From positions 1 to 24,556 of the forward strand of contig JBIJDM010000014.1 in the NCBI GenBank assembly GCA_044344145.1: a stretch of 24,556 bases of DNA, read 5' to 3'. Below, in pieces: positions 7,673-16,335 of this stretch. The stretch's first letter is position 1. Every line of letters starts with the position of its first letter. The position numbers and the translations under genes were made by a program. The notes beneath the pieces are model-generated. The model was not told where the DNA came from and searched no databases. It worked only from the letters and a program-made list of their open reading frames with translations. This DNA is from JBAXGE01 sp044344145 (lineage in GTDB: Bacteria; Planctomycetota; Phycisphaerae; WQYP01).

Positions 7673-10600
7673 TTAATCCTTGAGCCGGGCCACCATGTCC
7701 AGCGCTTGCACCAGTGCGGCATACAAACCCGTCAACGCGGCATCCAATTCCATCAGCGGTTTCTGCTCGTGCACGGCCAATTCCACCCGGCCGGCATATT
7801 TGGTGACCGCCGGAAATCCATAATTGGCCCCGGTTCCTTTCAGGCGATGGGCCAGCAGGCGCAGGGTGGCGTTATCTTCTTTGACCCGCGCAGCCCGCAA
7901 ATCGTCGATCACCTTGGGCAGCCCTTTGGCATATTGGCGCTGTAACGGCGCAAAGCCGGGCCGATGGGCCAGACTGGGCGTATAGTCCTCCACCTTGGCG
8001 GCCGGCGGTGGCGTGGTCGCGCTGGCGGTCTCCTGCAACAGACGGGCCAAGACCCCGCCCGGGGGCATCTCGGTATCCGCCGGCGCGGGTTCCGACGGTC
8101 CCGGCGTTAATAACACGACGATTTGCCGGAAGAAATCTTCCGGCACAATCGGTTTGGGCAGATATTCATTACAACCCGCGGCCAGACACTTGGCTTTGTC
8201 CCCGCTGGTGGCAAACGCCGTCAGCGCCATGATCGGAATCGTCTCTCCCTGCGCCCGCAGGGCGCGGGCCGCGGCATAGCCATCCATCACCGGCATCTGC
8301 ATATCCAGAATCACCAGATCCATGGGCTGGCCGCGTTTCCGGGCCTGCTGCACCCCGCGCACGGCATCGGAACCATTTTCTGCCAGATGTATTTCCGTGC
8401 CCACCTGTTCCAATAGGTAACGAATAATCAAGCGGTTGTCGGGATTGTCATCCGCCACCAACACCCGCCGGCCTTTCAGCATCGGCATGGCCTGTGCCCG
8501 GGCCCGGGCACGCTGGGCGGACTGATCCGGATCGGTCACCACTGCGCTGAGCAGCGCGGGCGGACTGACCAGATGCAGGGCTTGCGGCTCCGGCTGGGCC
8601 AGCCACAAGGTAAAGGCGCTGCCCACCCCCGGCGTGGATTCGACCGTAATCCGGCCATTGAGCAACTTAGCATAATTGCCCGCGATAATCAGGCCCAGAC
8701 CGGTCCCGCCGCGCCGGCGGCTTTCCTGATCGTGCACCTGTGAGAACGCGGAGAATAATTGGGACATTTTTTCGGCCGCAATCCCGATTCCGGTATCGCG
8801 CACGGTATAACACAATTCCTGTTTCTGGGTATCCTCCGCCATGGCCAGCGTGACGGTCACACTGCCGTGATCGGTGTACTTGACGGCATTGCTGACCAGA
8901 TTGACCAGTATCTGCCGCAGCAGCAGCGGGTCGGTCTGAATCCATTGGGGCACCAGCCCCGTGGCCGCGAGTTGGAAGTGGACCATCTTTTCCCGGGCCC
9001 GGGTGTCGAACAGCGCTCCCAGATCACGCAGCACCGCCACCGGGTCCACGCCTTCCAGCCGCGCGCTGGCCTGACCGGCTTCGATTTTCGACAGGTCCAA
9101 AATATCATTGACCAGACTGAGCAGGAATTCGGCGTTGGTGTGCAATTGACTGCGCCAATGCGCGTATTCCAGCGCACTATGATGCGGCTGGCCCAGCAGA
9201 TCGGCATACCCGACAATCGCGGTCATGGGGGTGCGGATTTCGTGGCTCATCGAGGCCAGGAATTCCCCTTTGTAGCGGCTGGCGGTTTCGGCGGCCTCTT
9301 TGGCCTGCTTGAGTTCTTCCGCGTGGGCCTGCATCTGGGCCTGTACCTGCTGGCGCTCCAGCGCCCGGCCCAGGCTTTCCACCAGCACCCGCAACATGCC
9401 CAGCTCTTCCTGACGCCACTGCCGGGCGCGGCGGGTATCGTCAAACCCGATGAACCCGCGCATGGTCCCATGCACATAGACCGGCAGCAGCAAACACGCC
9501 TTGATCTGCTGGGCCAGCAGGAAACGCCGGATATCATCGGGCACCGAGGCATGCCCGGTGTCGGGGACATTGATTTCATTGCCATCCTGCAACTGCCGGG
9601 TCCACCAGTCCATATGCCCCAAGGGCACATCCTGCAGGGCTTCTTTCTGCGGATTCACTCCGGGCGCACACCACTCGTGGGTATTGCACCAGCGCGGCGG
9701 TTCCGGGAACATCATGAACAAATAAACCCGCGATACTTCCAGCAATTCGCCCAAACGCGTGAGCATCAATTCGATGGCCGCGTCGGGTTGTTGTTCGCGC
9801 AGAAAGGTGGAAATGACCGTGCGGCTGGTCTCGTTGAGCGCTTCCAGATGGCGCTGCGAGCGCATGCGCTCCTCTTCCACCGCCACGGCCGTGGCGATAA
9901 TTCCCAGTAACTGCAAATCCCCCGGCGGGGGCGCCACCTCGCGCCGATACAATACGCACAACGAGCCCACTACCCGGCGATTCCAACGCACCGGTACGCC
10001 GACATAGGTTTGTATCTGATGCCGCACGACATTGGGGTCCGTGCGGGCATAGGTGGATTTGGCCAGATCGCACACCACCAGCGGGGTTTCACCGTTGCCC
10101 CGGATCACGTCATGACATAAATGGCCCTCGGACCGGGTTCGCGCTTCAAAGCCGGCCGGTGTCTGCCATTGGCCCAGCGCCACCAGCCATTCCCCCTCCT
10201 GTCGGTTGTACAGGGCACAATCCGCCTGCAACAATTCCCCGGCCACCGCGGTCAACCGGTTGATATTGCCTGCCGGATCGGCGCCCAGTTCCAGAAAACA
10301 CGCATTCAACCGTTCCAGCCGGGCCTGATTATGGTGTTGTTGGGTCACATCATTCTGAATGGCCATGAAGCCGATCGGCTGTCCCGACTCATCTTGTAAC
10401 GGCTCCAACTGCATGGAGACGTAATACGACTGGCCGTTTTTGTGGTAATTCAGCAGCGTGGTGGTCAGGGGCGTACGTTGCTCCAGAGCCTGACGAATCC
10501 GCTGCACTTCCGCCAGATCGGTCTGGGGGCCCTGTAAAAATTCCCCGGGCTTGCGGCCCAGCGATTCGGCCAGAGAATAGCCGGTCAAGCGCGTGAACCC

Positions 10601-11695
10601 CTCATTTACCCATTGCACTTTGCCGTCCAGATCGGCGATTACCACCCCATTACTGGTGCGATCCGCCACCATGGCCAGGCGGCGCATTTGCGTGTCCTGG
10701 GCCCGCAGCGTGGCCAGCGCCTGCTGCACCTGCGTCACATCGCGATAGTACCAATAATGCCCCTGATACTCACCGCCGGACATAATCGGCACATAGTCAC
10801 GTTCCAGAATCCGGCCGTCGGCCATGACCACCTGTTCACAGCTCACCTTGGTCCGGGCGGTCAGGATTTCCTGCACCCGATGCACGAAGGCCTCGGGCTG
10901 GGCAAACAACAGCTTGGAGGACTCCGCCGCGTTGGCACAATCGCCCCCGATCAGCACTTCCGGCGGCGCGGCAATCTGGAACAAACGGCAAAATTCGGGG
11001 TTTACAAAAACAATCCGGCGCTGGGCATTTTCCAGCAGCAAACCCGCCGGCAATTCCGCCACCAGCGTGGACAACTGGGCGTTCAACGCCGTCATCCGGA
11101 CCTGATTGGCCTCATACTCATGCTGCAGGCCGCGTTGATACAAGAGCGTGCCATAAAGCCCCAGCAGCGGTTGCAGATAGCCGACTAATTCCGGTTCAAA
11201 GCCGTCCGCACGGTTGGCCAGTACCAGCACGCCCACCAGTTCTGTGCCCCGCATAATCGGCATGGCCAGCAACGCCCGCAGCGCGGGAAAACCCGCCGGC
11301 GCCGCCGCGCCCGGCGGCGGCGCGGGAATATTGTTCAGGATGAGTGGTTGCTTGGTGGTCAGTACGCGCCCGAACGGGGACTGCAGACTGCGGAATTCCT
11401 GCTCCTGACTCTCCGGCCCGGCATACTGGCTCCGCGTGGCGTCGTCCCAGGTCAGACTAGTCAGCGCCCGGATCTGCAAATAAGGCGCCCCCGCCTCATC
11501 GCGCAGCGCTTCGGCCACAAAACCAAACTCCGCGTCCACCAACTGCAGCACTTCCGTCAGCAGCGGCAGCGCCAGCGTCTCCAGCGTGCCCCCGGCCATG
11601 AACTGTTGCTGCAAACGCGTCAGCGCGCCCAGCATTACAGCCAGAATATCGTCGTCATGATTTTGTGCGTCCGCTTCCATGGAAGTGTCTGACAT
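7673..11695 (-). CDS. Cytoplasmic GAF/PAS hybrid sensor histidine kinase with receiver and HPt domains
   Basis: From the ATG at 11695 the protein has 1340 residues: GAF about 22-187, PAS 207-322, PAS 337-452, GAF 467-612, GAF 622-782, a short coiled coil, HisKA with phosphoacceptor H818 (SMSHEIRTP), HATPase with N936, DTGIGI (967-972) and GGTGLGL (996-1002), receiver with D1082/D1083, D1131 (VILDMQMPVMDG) and K1181, and HPt with H1283 (AHRLKGTG). All phosphorelay residues are present, so a full His-Asp-His relay can run in one chain; the final response regulator is not in the window. No membrane segment is seen, so the signal is cytosolic. The frame also opens at 11779, six bases after the tcdA stop, but 11695 has GGGAAGA about seven bases upstream and lies below a TATAAT. 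The gene ends five bases from the convergent unknown gene, with no obvious terminator. Confidence 0.95.
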   Translation of the reverse strand: MSDTSMEADAQNHDDDILAVMLGALTRLQQQFMAGGTLETLALPLLTEVLQLVDAEFGFVAEALRDEAGAPYLQIRALTSLTWDDATRSQYAGPESQEQEFRSLQSPFGRVLTTKQPLILNNIPAPPPGAAAPAGFPALRALLAMPIMRGTELVGVLVLANRADGFEPELVGYLQPLLGLYGTLLYQRGLQHEYEANQVRMTALNAQLSTLVAELPAGLLLENAQRRIVFVNPEFCRLFQIAAPPEVLIGGDCANAAESSKLLFAQPEAFVHRVQEILTARTKVSCEQVVMADGRILERDYVPIMSGGEYQGHYWYYRDVTQVQQALATLRAQDTQMRRLAMVADRTSNGVVIADLDGKVQWVNEGFTRLTGYSLAESLGRKPGEFLQGPQTDLAEVQRIRQALEQRTPLTTTLLNYHKNGQSYYVSMQLEPLQDESGQPIGFMAIQNDVTQQHHNQARLERLNACFLELGADPAGNINRLTAVAGELLQADCALYNRQEGEWLVALGQWQTPAGFEARTRSEGHLCHDVIRGNGETPLVVCDLAKSTYARTDPNVVRHQIQTYVGVPVRWNRRVVGSLCVLYRREVAPPPGDLQLLGIIATAVAVEEERMRSQRHLEALNETSRTVISTFLREQQPDAAIELMLTRLGELLEVSRVYLFMMFPEPPRWCNTHEWCAPGVNPQKEALQDVPLGHMDWWTRQLQDGNEINVPDTGHASVPDDIRRFLLAQQIKACLLLPVYVHGTMRGFIGFDDTRRARQWRQEELGMLRVLVESLGRALERQQVQAQMQAHAEELKQAKEAAETASRYKGEFLASMSHEIRTPMTAIVGYADLLGQPHHSALEYAHWRSQLHTNAEFLLSLVNDILDLSKIEAGQASARLEGVDPVAVLRDLGALFDTRAREKMVHFQLAATGLVPQWIQTDPLLLRQILVNLVSNAVKYTDHGSVTVTLAMAEDTQKQELCYTVRDTGIGIAAEKMSQLFSAFSQVHDQESRRRGGTGLGLIIAGNYAKLLNGRITVESTPGVGSAFTLWLAQPEPQALHLVSPPALLSAVVTDPDQSAQRARARAQAMPMLKGRRVLVADDNPDNRLIIRYLLEQVGTEIHLAENGSDAVRGVQQARKRGQPMDLVILDMQMPVMDGYAAARALRAQGETIPIMALTAFATSGDKAKCLAAGCNEYLPKPIVPEDFFRQIVVLLTPGPSEPAPADTEMPPGGVLARLLQETASATTPPPAAKVEDYTPSLAHRPGFAPLQRQYAKGLPKVIDDLRAARVKEDNATLRLLAHRLKGTGANYGFPAVTKYAGRVELAVHEQKPLMELDAALTGLYAALVQALDMVARLKD

Positions 11696-11750
11696 GGTGT
11701 CTTCCCGGCTCCGTGATTTTGTTTTGTTCTCGAACCTGCCTATTCGATCC

Positions 11751-11756
11751 ATTATA
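11751..11756 (-). promoter_or_regulatory. Candidate -10 element for the hybrid kinase gene
   Basis: A perfect TATAAT on the minus strand lies between the tcdA stop and the preferred kinase start at 11695, predicting a start site near 11744. The -35 position (11774-11779, ATGAGT) is poor. If used, transcripts would exclude the upstream ATG at 11779, which supports the shorter protein. Confidence 0.3.
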
Positions 11757-11785
11757 CCCAGAATAGCGTATAAACTCATCCAAAA

Positions 11786-12601
11786 TCACTCAGACTTGGT
11801 CGGCACGGGGGGATTTGGCCCCTGGGGGCTGGTCAGATAGGCCATCACCCCATGGGCCAGCATCAACCCGAACATGCCGGTAATCGTGGGTAAACTGCCC
11901 AAACTGGCCCGTGGCCGCCCCCGGCGATGACCAGTGGGATGGGCCTCCGGTGGGCCTGACCATACCTCAGGCGTGGGGTGGCGCGGCTCATTGGAATAGA
12001 CACAGGTGATATCCAGCCCCGCCCCCGCCCGGCGCAGCCGTTTGCGGACATGAAACGCCAAGGGGCAATGGGTGACCTGTTCCAATGGCCCCATCCGCAC
12101 GGCCGTGGGATCGGTCCGGGTGGCCGCGCCCATGGCCGAAAAGACTTTGATCCCGCGCTGCTGGGCCGCCCTCAGCAAGCCGGTCTTGGGTCCCAGCGCA
12201 TCAATGGCGTCAATCAGCACATTGGGCGCAGGGTCCAGCACCTGCGCCATGGTGGCTTCGCCGACGAACAACTCCCACGCCTCCACTACGCAGGCGGGGT
12301 TGATATCGCGCACCCGCGCTGCGGCCAGATCACATTTGCGCTGGCCCACAGTACTGCCCAAGGCGTAAAGCTGGCGATTAATATTGCTGACCGAGACCAC
12401 ATCGCAATCAATCAAACGCAGATGCCCCACGCCCATCCGGGCCAGGGCCTCGACGGCAAAGCTGCCCACCGCGCCCAAACCGCAGACCGTCACATGGGCC
12501 TGCGCCAGCCGCTCCATACCCGTTATACCCAGCAGACGGCGGGTGCGGGCAAAGCGTTCATCGGGGGGCATGGGGGCATCAGTCATGGAAGCATCACTCA
12601 T
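11786..12601 (-). CDS. tcdA: tRNA threonylcarbamoyladenosine dehydratase
   Basis: The 271-residue product is an E1-like/ThiF-fold enzyme that uses ATP to cyclise t6A at position 37 of ANN-decoding tRNAs to ct6A. It shows RFARTRRLLG at about 17-26, the nucleotide-binding VCGLGAVGSFAVEALARMG (39-57), the acidic strand LRLIDCD (61-67) and the family motif VVSVSNINRQLYALGSTVG (68-86). Further on come DAIDALGPKTGLL, MGAATRTDPT and CVYSNEP before a C-terminal hydrophobic helix, as expected for TcdA/CsdL. The start ATG at 12601 overlaps the stop of the TatD-family gene by 8 nt, so the pair is translationally coupled; the open frame extends upstream to 12682 inside that gene. A second Met at 12586 is possible. 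A CsdA/CsdE-type partner is not nearby. The C-terminal tail is Pro-rich and variable. Confidence 0.93.
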   Translation of the reverse strand: MSDASMTDAPMPPDERFARTRRLLGITGMERLAQAHVTVCGLGAVGSFAVEALARMGVGHLRLIDCDVVSVSNINRQLYALGSTVGQRKCDLAAARVRDINPACVVEAWELFVGEATMAQVLDPAPNVLIDAIDALGPKTGLLRAAQQRGIKVFSAMGAATRTDPTAVRMGPLEQVTHCPLAFHVRKRLRRAGAGLDITCVYSNEPRHPTPEVWSGPPEAHPTGHRRGRPRASLGSLPTITGMFGLMLAHGVMAYLTSPQGPNPPVPTKSE

Positions 12602-13397
12602 GAGTCCATGCCTCCCACACTTCCGCACCCACGAAGGCCCGTGTATTCGCCCAGGTCTGCATCTGGAATTGGTCCGGCGCACGGTTCAAAAGCTGCGCCA
12701 GCCCCCGGGCGATACTGGGCAGATTCGCGGGTGGGTTCAGATTGTCAGTATTATGCGGACCCCACTCTGGCGGGGGCGGCATATACGGCGCATCGGTCTC
12801 GACCAGCAAGCGGTCCTCGGGTATCTGCTGCACAATGGGTATGCGATTGGCCTTGCGCGGCTCCAGTGCCGCGCCACCAATACTGAAATAGGCCCCCACT
12901 GCCACCAGCGGGGCAATCATCTCGGGAGGGCCGGAATAGGCATGCAGCAGCATCCGCGGCCAGCGCGGCCGGGTGGCCAGCAATCGTTCCAGCCAGGCCC
13001 ACGCCCGCAGGCAATGCACCGTCACCGGCCGATCCAACGCCAGCGCCAAATCGCACTGGGCGAGAAAATACCGCTCCTGCCGGACTTCATCCCGGGGCGT
13101 AATCCATTGATCCAAACCGATTTCCCCGATGCCCACCGGAAAGGCTTCCGCCAGTTGCGCCAGCCGCGTTAAATCGTCCGCATTGCTCCGGTCCACCCAC
13201 CACGGATGAATTCCCAGAAATGGAATCACCCCGCGCCCGCCGCGCGCAATTCCCGCTTCCCATTGGACCGCTTCTGTGGCATTATCCAGCCACACCCGCA
13301 CACCCGCCGTGCGGGCCGCGTCCAGCCGGGCCGGGCCAGTTCCCTGCCAGCGTTCATCGGCCACATGGATATGGGCATCGGCCCAGCCGTGGTTCAT
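12594..13397 (-). CDS. TatD-family metal-dependent hydrolase (putative deoxyribonuclease)
   Basis: The product is about 267 residues, the usual length for TatD proteins, which are TIM-barrel phosphoesterases with two metal ions and reported 3'-5' nuclease activity. The metal-binding set is complete: DAHIHV near the N-terminus (H9, H11), GIGEIGLDQW with the bridging Glu, TVHCLRAW (His), LLHAYSGP (His) and LVETDAPYMPPP (Asp) near the C-terminus. The start is uncertain: ATG at 13397 places the HxH at the expected position, while ATG at 13421 would add eight residues; both have weak ribosome sites. It lies 17-41 bases after the GH1 stop and overlaps tcdA, so it is an internal gene of the run. Relatives can act in DNA repair or RNA turnover; the role here cannot be narrowed from context. 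Confidence 0.92.
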   Translation of the reverse strand: MNHGWADAHIHVADERWQGTGPARLDAARTAGVRVWLDNATEAVQWEAGIARGGRGVIPFLGIHPWWVDRSNADDLTRLAQLAEAFPVGIGEIGLDQWITPRDEVRQERYFLAQCDLALALDRPVTVHCLRAWAWLERLLATRPRWPRMLLHAYSGPPEMIAPLVAVGAYFSIGGAALEPRKANRIPIVQQIPEDRLLVETDAPYMPPPPEWGPHNTDNLNPPANLPSIARGLAQLLNRAPDQFQMQTWANTRAFVGAEVWEAWTHE

Positions 13398-13438
13398 AAC
13401 GAAACTCAAACCAGAGGCCATACGTTCCGGAGCGGAAA

Positions 13439-14791
13439 TTACAGATTGATCCCGTTGGCTGCAATCACACTGCGATACCAGTGCCCCGATTCCTTGATCG
13501 TGCGCACCTGCGTGTTGAAGTCCACATGGACCATACCGAACCGCTGTTTGTAGCCTTCGGCCCATTCAAAATTATCCATCAGGGTCCAGTGGAAGTAGCC
13601 GCGGATATCCACGCCGTCCGCACACGCCCGGCGTAACTGCTGCAGATAGCGCCGCGTGAAGTCAATGCGGTATTCGTCGTGGACCTTGCCATCCAGCGCC
13701 ACCCAATCGTGGCCGCTCATGCCGTTTTCCGTGATCATCAACGGCAGCTTGTAGCGTTCCTGCAACAGCTTGGGGCCCCAATAGAGCGAACGCTCTTCCA
13801 TCGGCCAATCGAACAGCGTGCGGGCATAACCTTCGGGACGTTTGGGATACGCTACACCACCCTTGCCATCGTCCGCACACGGCGCGCCGTTGTAGATATT
13901 CACGCCGTAGAAATCAATCGGCTGACAAATGGTCTTCATATCGGCGGCGGGGAACTTGGGCATGTCCCAACCGAACAGCCGCACCCCGTCTTCGGGATAA
14001 TGACCGAAGATGGCCGGATCGCTGAACCAGGTATTGACCCAGAAGCCCTTGCTGGTAATTTCGAACATCCCCTTGCGGGCGGCAGCGGTATTTTCCGGCG
14101 TCTCCGGCGTGGGCATGCTGACAATCCCCACCGGGGCCCAGCCAATCGTCGGCGGCTTGGGACAGAACTCGCGCAACACCTGCACGGCCCGGCCATGGGC
14201 CAGCAGCACCCGATGCGTCACCACCAGCGTATCGGAGAAATTCAATTTCAGGCCCGGCGCATGCACGCCCGCTTGATGCCCCAGACCCACAATACATTGC
14301 GGCTCATTGAGCGTCATCCAGTTGCGCACGCGATCGCCCAAAGCCTGCGCGACCACTTTGGTATACGCCGCGAACCATTCGGGCGCCAGCGGATTCAACC
14401 ACCCGCCCTGCTGATGCAGCGCGAGGGGATAATCCCAGTGAAACAGCGTGACATAGGGCGTGATCCCCGCCGCCAGCAGGGCATCAATCACGCGCGAGTA
14501 AAAATCCAGCCCCGCCTGATTCACCGCGCCGATACCGTTGGGCATGATGCGCGGCCAGCTCAGGGACAGGCGATAGGCCTTCACGCCCAGCGTCTGCATC
14601 AGCTTGATATCTTCCAGATAACGATGGTAATGATCGCACGCCACATCGCCGGTGCTGCCGTGATTGATCGCGTCGGGCTTGCGCACGAGCATATCCCACA
14701 CGCTGGGACCTTTGCCATCGGCATCCCAGGCGCCCTCGATCTGATAACTGGCCGTGGCCACACCCCAGACGAAATCTTTACGAAACGCCAT
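13439..14791 (-). CDS. Family GH1 beta-glucosidase
   Basis: This 450-residue protein has the standard GH1 length and starts with the diagnostic FRKDFVWGVATASYQIEGAW. It is a retaining glycosidase: the acid/base is E163 in TLNEPQ and the nucleophile is E355 in MITENGMSG. Substrate-binding residues are in place, including Q17, H118 and W119 (TLFHWDYP), N162, and the C-terminal HWTLMDNFEWAEGY with E409 and W410 that contact the sugar 4-OH and 6-OH. There is no signal peptide, so it should hydrolyse imported cellobiose or other beta-glucosides, releasing glucose; beta-galactosidase or fucosidase activity cannot be excluded. The ATG has AGGAG nine bases upstream and follows the uxaE stop by 53 bases, consistent with one transcript for uronate and beta-glucoside use. 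Confidence 0.95.
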   Translation of the reverse strand: MAFRKDFVWGVATASYQIEGAWDADGKGPSVWDMLVRKPDAINHGSTGDVACDHYHRYLEDIKLMQTLGVKAYRLSLSWPRIMPNGIGAVNQAGLDFYSRVIDALLAAGITPYVTLFHWDYPLALHQQGGWLNPLAPEWFAAYTKVVAQALGDRVRNWMTLNEPQCIVGLGHQAGVHAPGLKLNFSDTLVVTHRVLLAHGRAVQVLREFCPKPPTIGWAPVGIVSMPTPETPENTAAARKGMFEITSKGFWVNTWFSDPAIFGHYPEDGVRLFGWDMPKFPAADMKTICQPIDFYGVNIYNGAPCADDGKGGVAYPKRPEGYARTLFDWPMEERSLYWGPKLLQERYKLPLMITENGMSGHDWVALDGKVHDEYRIDFTRRYLQQLRRACADGVDIRGYFHWTLMDNFEWAEGYKQRFGMVHVDFNTQVRTIKESGHWYRSVIAANGINL

Positions 14792-14844
14792 CGCTTATGC
14801 TCCTGAATAATTTGTGTTCTGCCGCGCCGGTGGACGCCAGCCAA

Positions 14845-16107
14845 TTACATACCCGAACGCAGTGCCTCAAGATGCTTGGCAAAGTGCACCTGCAACACCT
14901 GCTTGTAGGTATCGGGATGCGCCTGCAAACACGCCTTCACGGCCGGGCCGAAGCGGGCATCGGTCAACACGGAACCAAACGTGCAGTGCAGAATCTGCCG
15001 GCCCGGATTGGTGAAACCCTTGCCCGCGGGCACCGTGGCCCAGTCTTCCAGATACAGCGCTTCCAGTTCCGCCGCGCTGCCGGTGGCGGGGACCTGCGAA
15101 TTTTCCGCCGAGACGTGATACGTCTTGCGGTCAGTGTCATAACGCGACCGGCCAAAGGCCACGATATCCTTGAACAGTGCCGGCTCGTGCCGGGCCACCA
15201 CACGCAGGGCTTCCAGATAGCTGGTCCCGGCGGTCTTCACATGGAAGCGCCCCTTGGTCAGCCGGGCAAACGCCGCGTAGATCGAAAGCTTGTCCGAACC
15301 CGAGTGCAAACTCAGCTTATACGGCCCCAGCAGGGCGGAAATGCCCACATGGTCGGCCAGTTCGCGTTCAAAGTTCTTGATGTCGCCCTTGTAGTCCACA
15401 CCTTTTTCAAAGTCGCCCACATAACGCGGGGCCAGACTGACCAGCTTCATCCCGCCGCGCAGACATTGGTCGGCGATGATGTAATGTTCTGCCAACGTGG
15501 TGGGTTGGGGGGTTTCATCCACGGAGAGTTCAATTTCATACGCCTTGCCCAGCGCGCCGCAGGCCTGATCAATATACCCCGCCAGGTCTAGCGCCTTGCG
15601 GATGGCCTTGCCATATTTCACCGCACAGCGTTGCACGGCCTCGGGGCTGAGCGCCACGGCCCGGCCGGTATTGAGCATGATCGTCTTGCCCTGATACTTA
15701 TCGTACCACGGGGCATATTCGCGGGCCGCGGCAAACTTTTCCGCCAGTTCGGCGGCGTTGTAATCGTCGGCCTTGGTGTCCACATCATCGCTGGGGTCAA
15801 TGGTAAAGAAGCAGAACCCCGCCGCGGCGGTGCGCTGGATATCTTCGGCGGTTTTCAAATGGTCGGCATCGGCCGCATGGGGGCCTTTATAACCCGCGGC
15901 ATCAATCCCGCGCAGGGCATCGGCCATAACATCCTGCGGGCTGCGACCCGTGCGGGTCATTTCCCGGATGGACTGCTGGGCGAAAATCGGCTGGATTCCG
16001 CTGGACAGCGACAACAGCGCCGCCACATGCCCCGGCGTGGCCATGCCGGTACGATCCCCAAAGCCAAAACTCGGACGTAAACCCAACGGAGCCGGATGCG
16101 TTGCCAT
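14845..16107 (-). CDS. uxaE: Tagaturonate epimerase (UxaE family)
   Basis: The product is about 420 residues from the ATG at 16107, supported by GAGGT about nine bases upstream; a TTG-started extension to 16140 has no such site. The sequence is a TIM-barrel sugar enzyme: FGFGDRTGMATPGH near residues 14-27, KGPHAADADHLKT around 83-95, FFTIDPSDDVDTKADDYN, ELSVDETPQPTT with an acidic metal ligand, and SLHSGSDKLSIYAAF near 290-304. These match the UxaE family as I know it, which epimerises D-tagaturonate to D-fructuronate and links galacturonate and glucuronate breakdown in bacteria that lack the classic UxaB/UxuB route. No uronate isomerase, kinase or aldolase is in the window. It is the first gene of the minus-strand run, divergent from the secreted hydrolase, suggesting pectin- or alginate-type substrates. 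Family call good; reaction inferred. Confidence 0.85.
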   Translation of the reverse strand: MATHPAPLGLRPSFGFGDRTGMATPGHVAALLSLSSGIQPIFAQQSIREMTRTGRSPQDVMADALRGIDAAGYKGPHAADADHLKTAEDIQRTAAAGFCFFTIDPSDDVDTKADDYNAAELAEKFAAAREYAPWYDKYQGKTIMLNTGRAVALSPEAVQRCAVKYGKAIRKALDLAGYIDQACGALGKAYEIELSVDETPQPTTLAEHYIIADQCLRGGMKLVSLAPRYVGDFEKGVDYKGDIKNFERELADHVGISALLGPYKLSLHSGSDKLSIYAAFARLTKGRFHVKTAGTSYLEALRVVARHEPALFKDIVAFGRSRYDTDRKTYHVSAENSQVPATGSAAELEALYLEDWATVPAGKGFTNPGRQILHCTFGSVLTDARFGPAVKACLQAHPDTYKQVLQVHFAKHLEALRSGM

Positions 16108-16156
16108 AAGCGTCAACCTCGCAAAATAAAAGCGGACCAAAACACCTTAAAACGGC

Positions 16157-16185
16157 ATTGTCTCCCGAGCCCAGCCAAAGAGCAA
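16157..16185 (-). promoter_or_regulatory. Candidate promoter for uxaE
   Basis: On the minus strand TTGCTC (16180-16185) and GACAAT (16157-16162) are separated by 17 bases, with three and four matches to consensus, and would give a leader of about 43 nt before the uxaE ATG. The match is weak and proposed mainly from position. Confidence 0.25.
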
Positions 16186-16265
16186 GCCCAACGCAACTTG
16201 GTGCGTAAAAACACCCCCGAACGGACCCCAAAGCATCCCCTACCTTAACCTAAACCGCCACAGCA

Positions 16266-16294
16266 TTGAACCACCCCGGCGGATGCGTTATGCT
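16266..16294 (+). promoter_or_regulatory. Candidate promoter for the secreted hydrolase and GNAT genes
   Basis: TTGAAC (16266-16271) and TATGCT (16289-16294) are separated by exactly 17 bases, each with four matches to sigma70 consensus. A start near 16301 would leave a 35-nt leader before the ATG at 16336. Confidence 0.45.
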
Positions 16295-16335
16295 TGGGCT
16301 GGACGAACCTATCTCTCTTGTATGTGAGAACTACC

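Noticed and set aside
8759..9910. 383-codon plus-strand frame inside the hybrid kinase gene
   Set aside because: Antisense shadow of GAF, HisKA and HATPase coding sequence; no motifs or ribosome site.
11696..11779. 28-residue N-terminal extension of the hybrid kinase
   Set aside because: No ribosome site before 11779, and a TATAAT falls within the extension; retained only as an alternative start.
16108..16140. TTG-started extension of uxaE
   Set aside because: It would bury the GAGGT ribosome site that serves the ATG at 16107.
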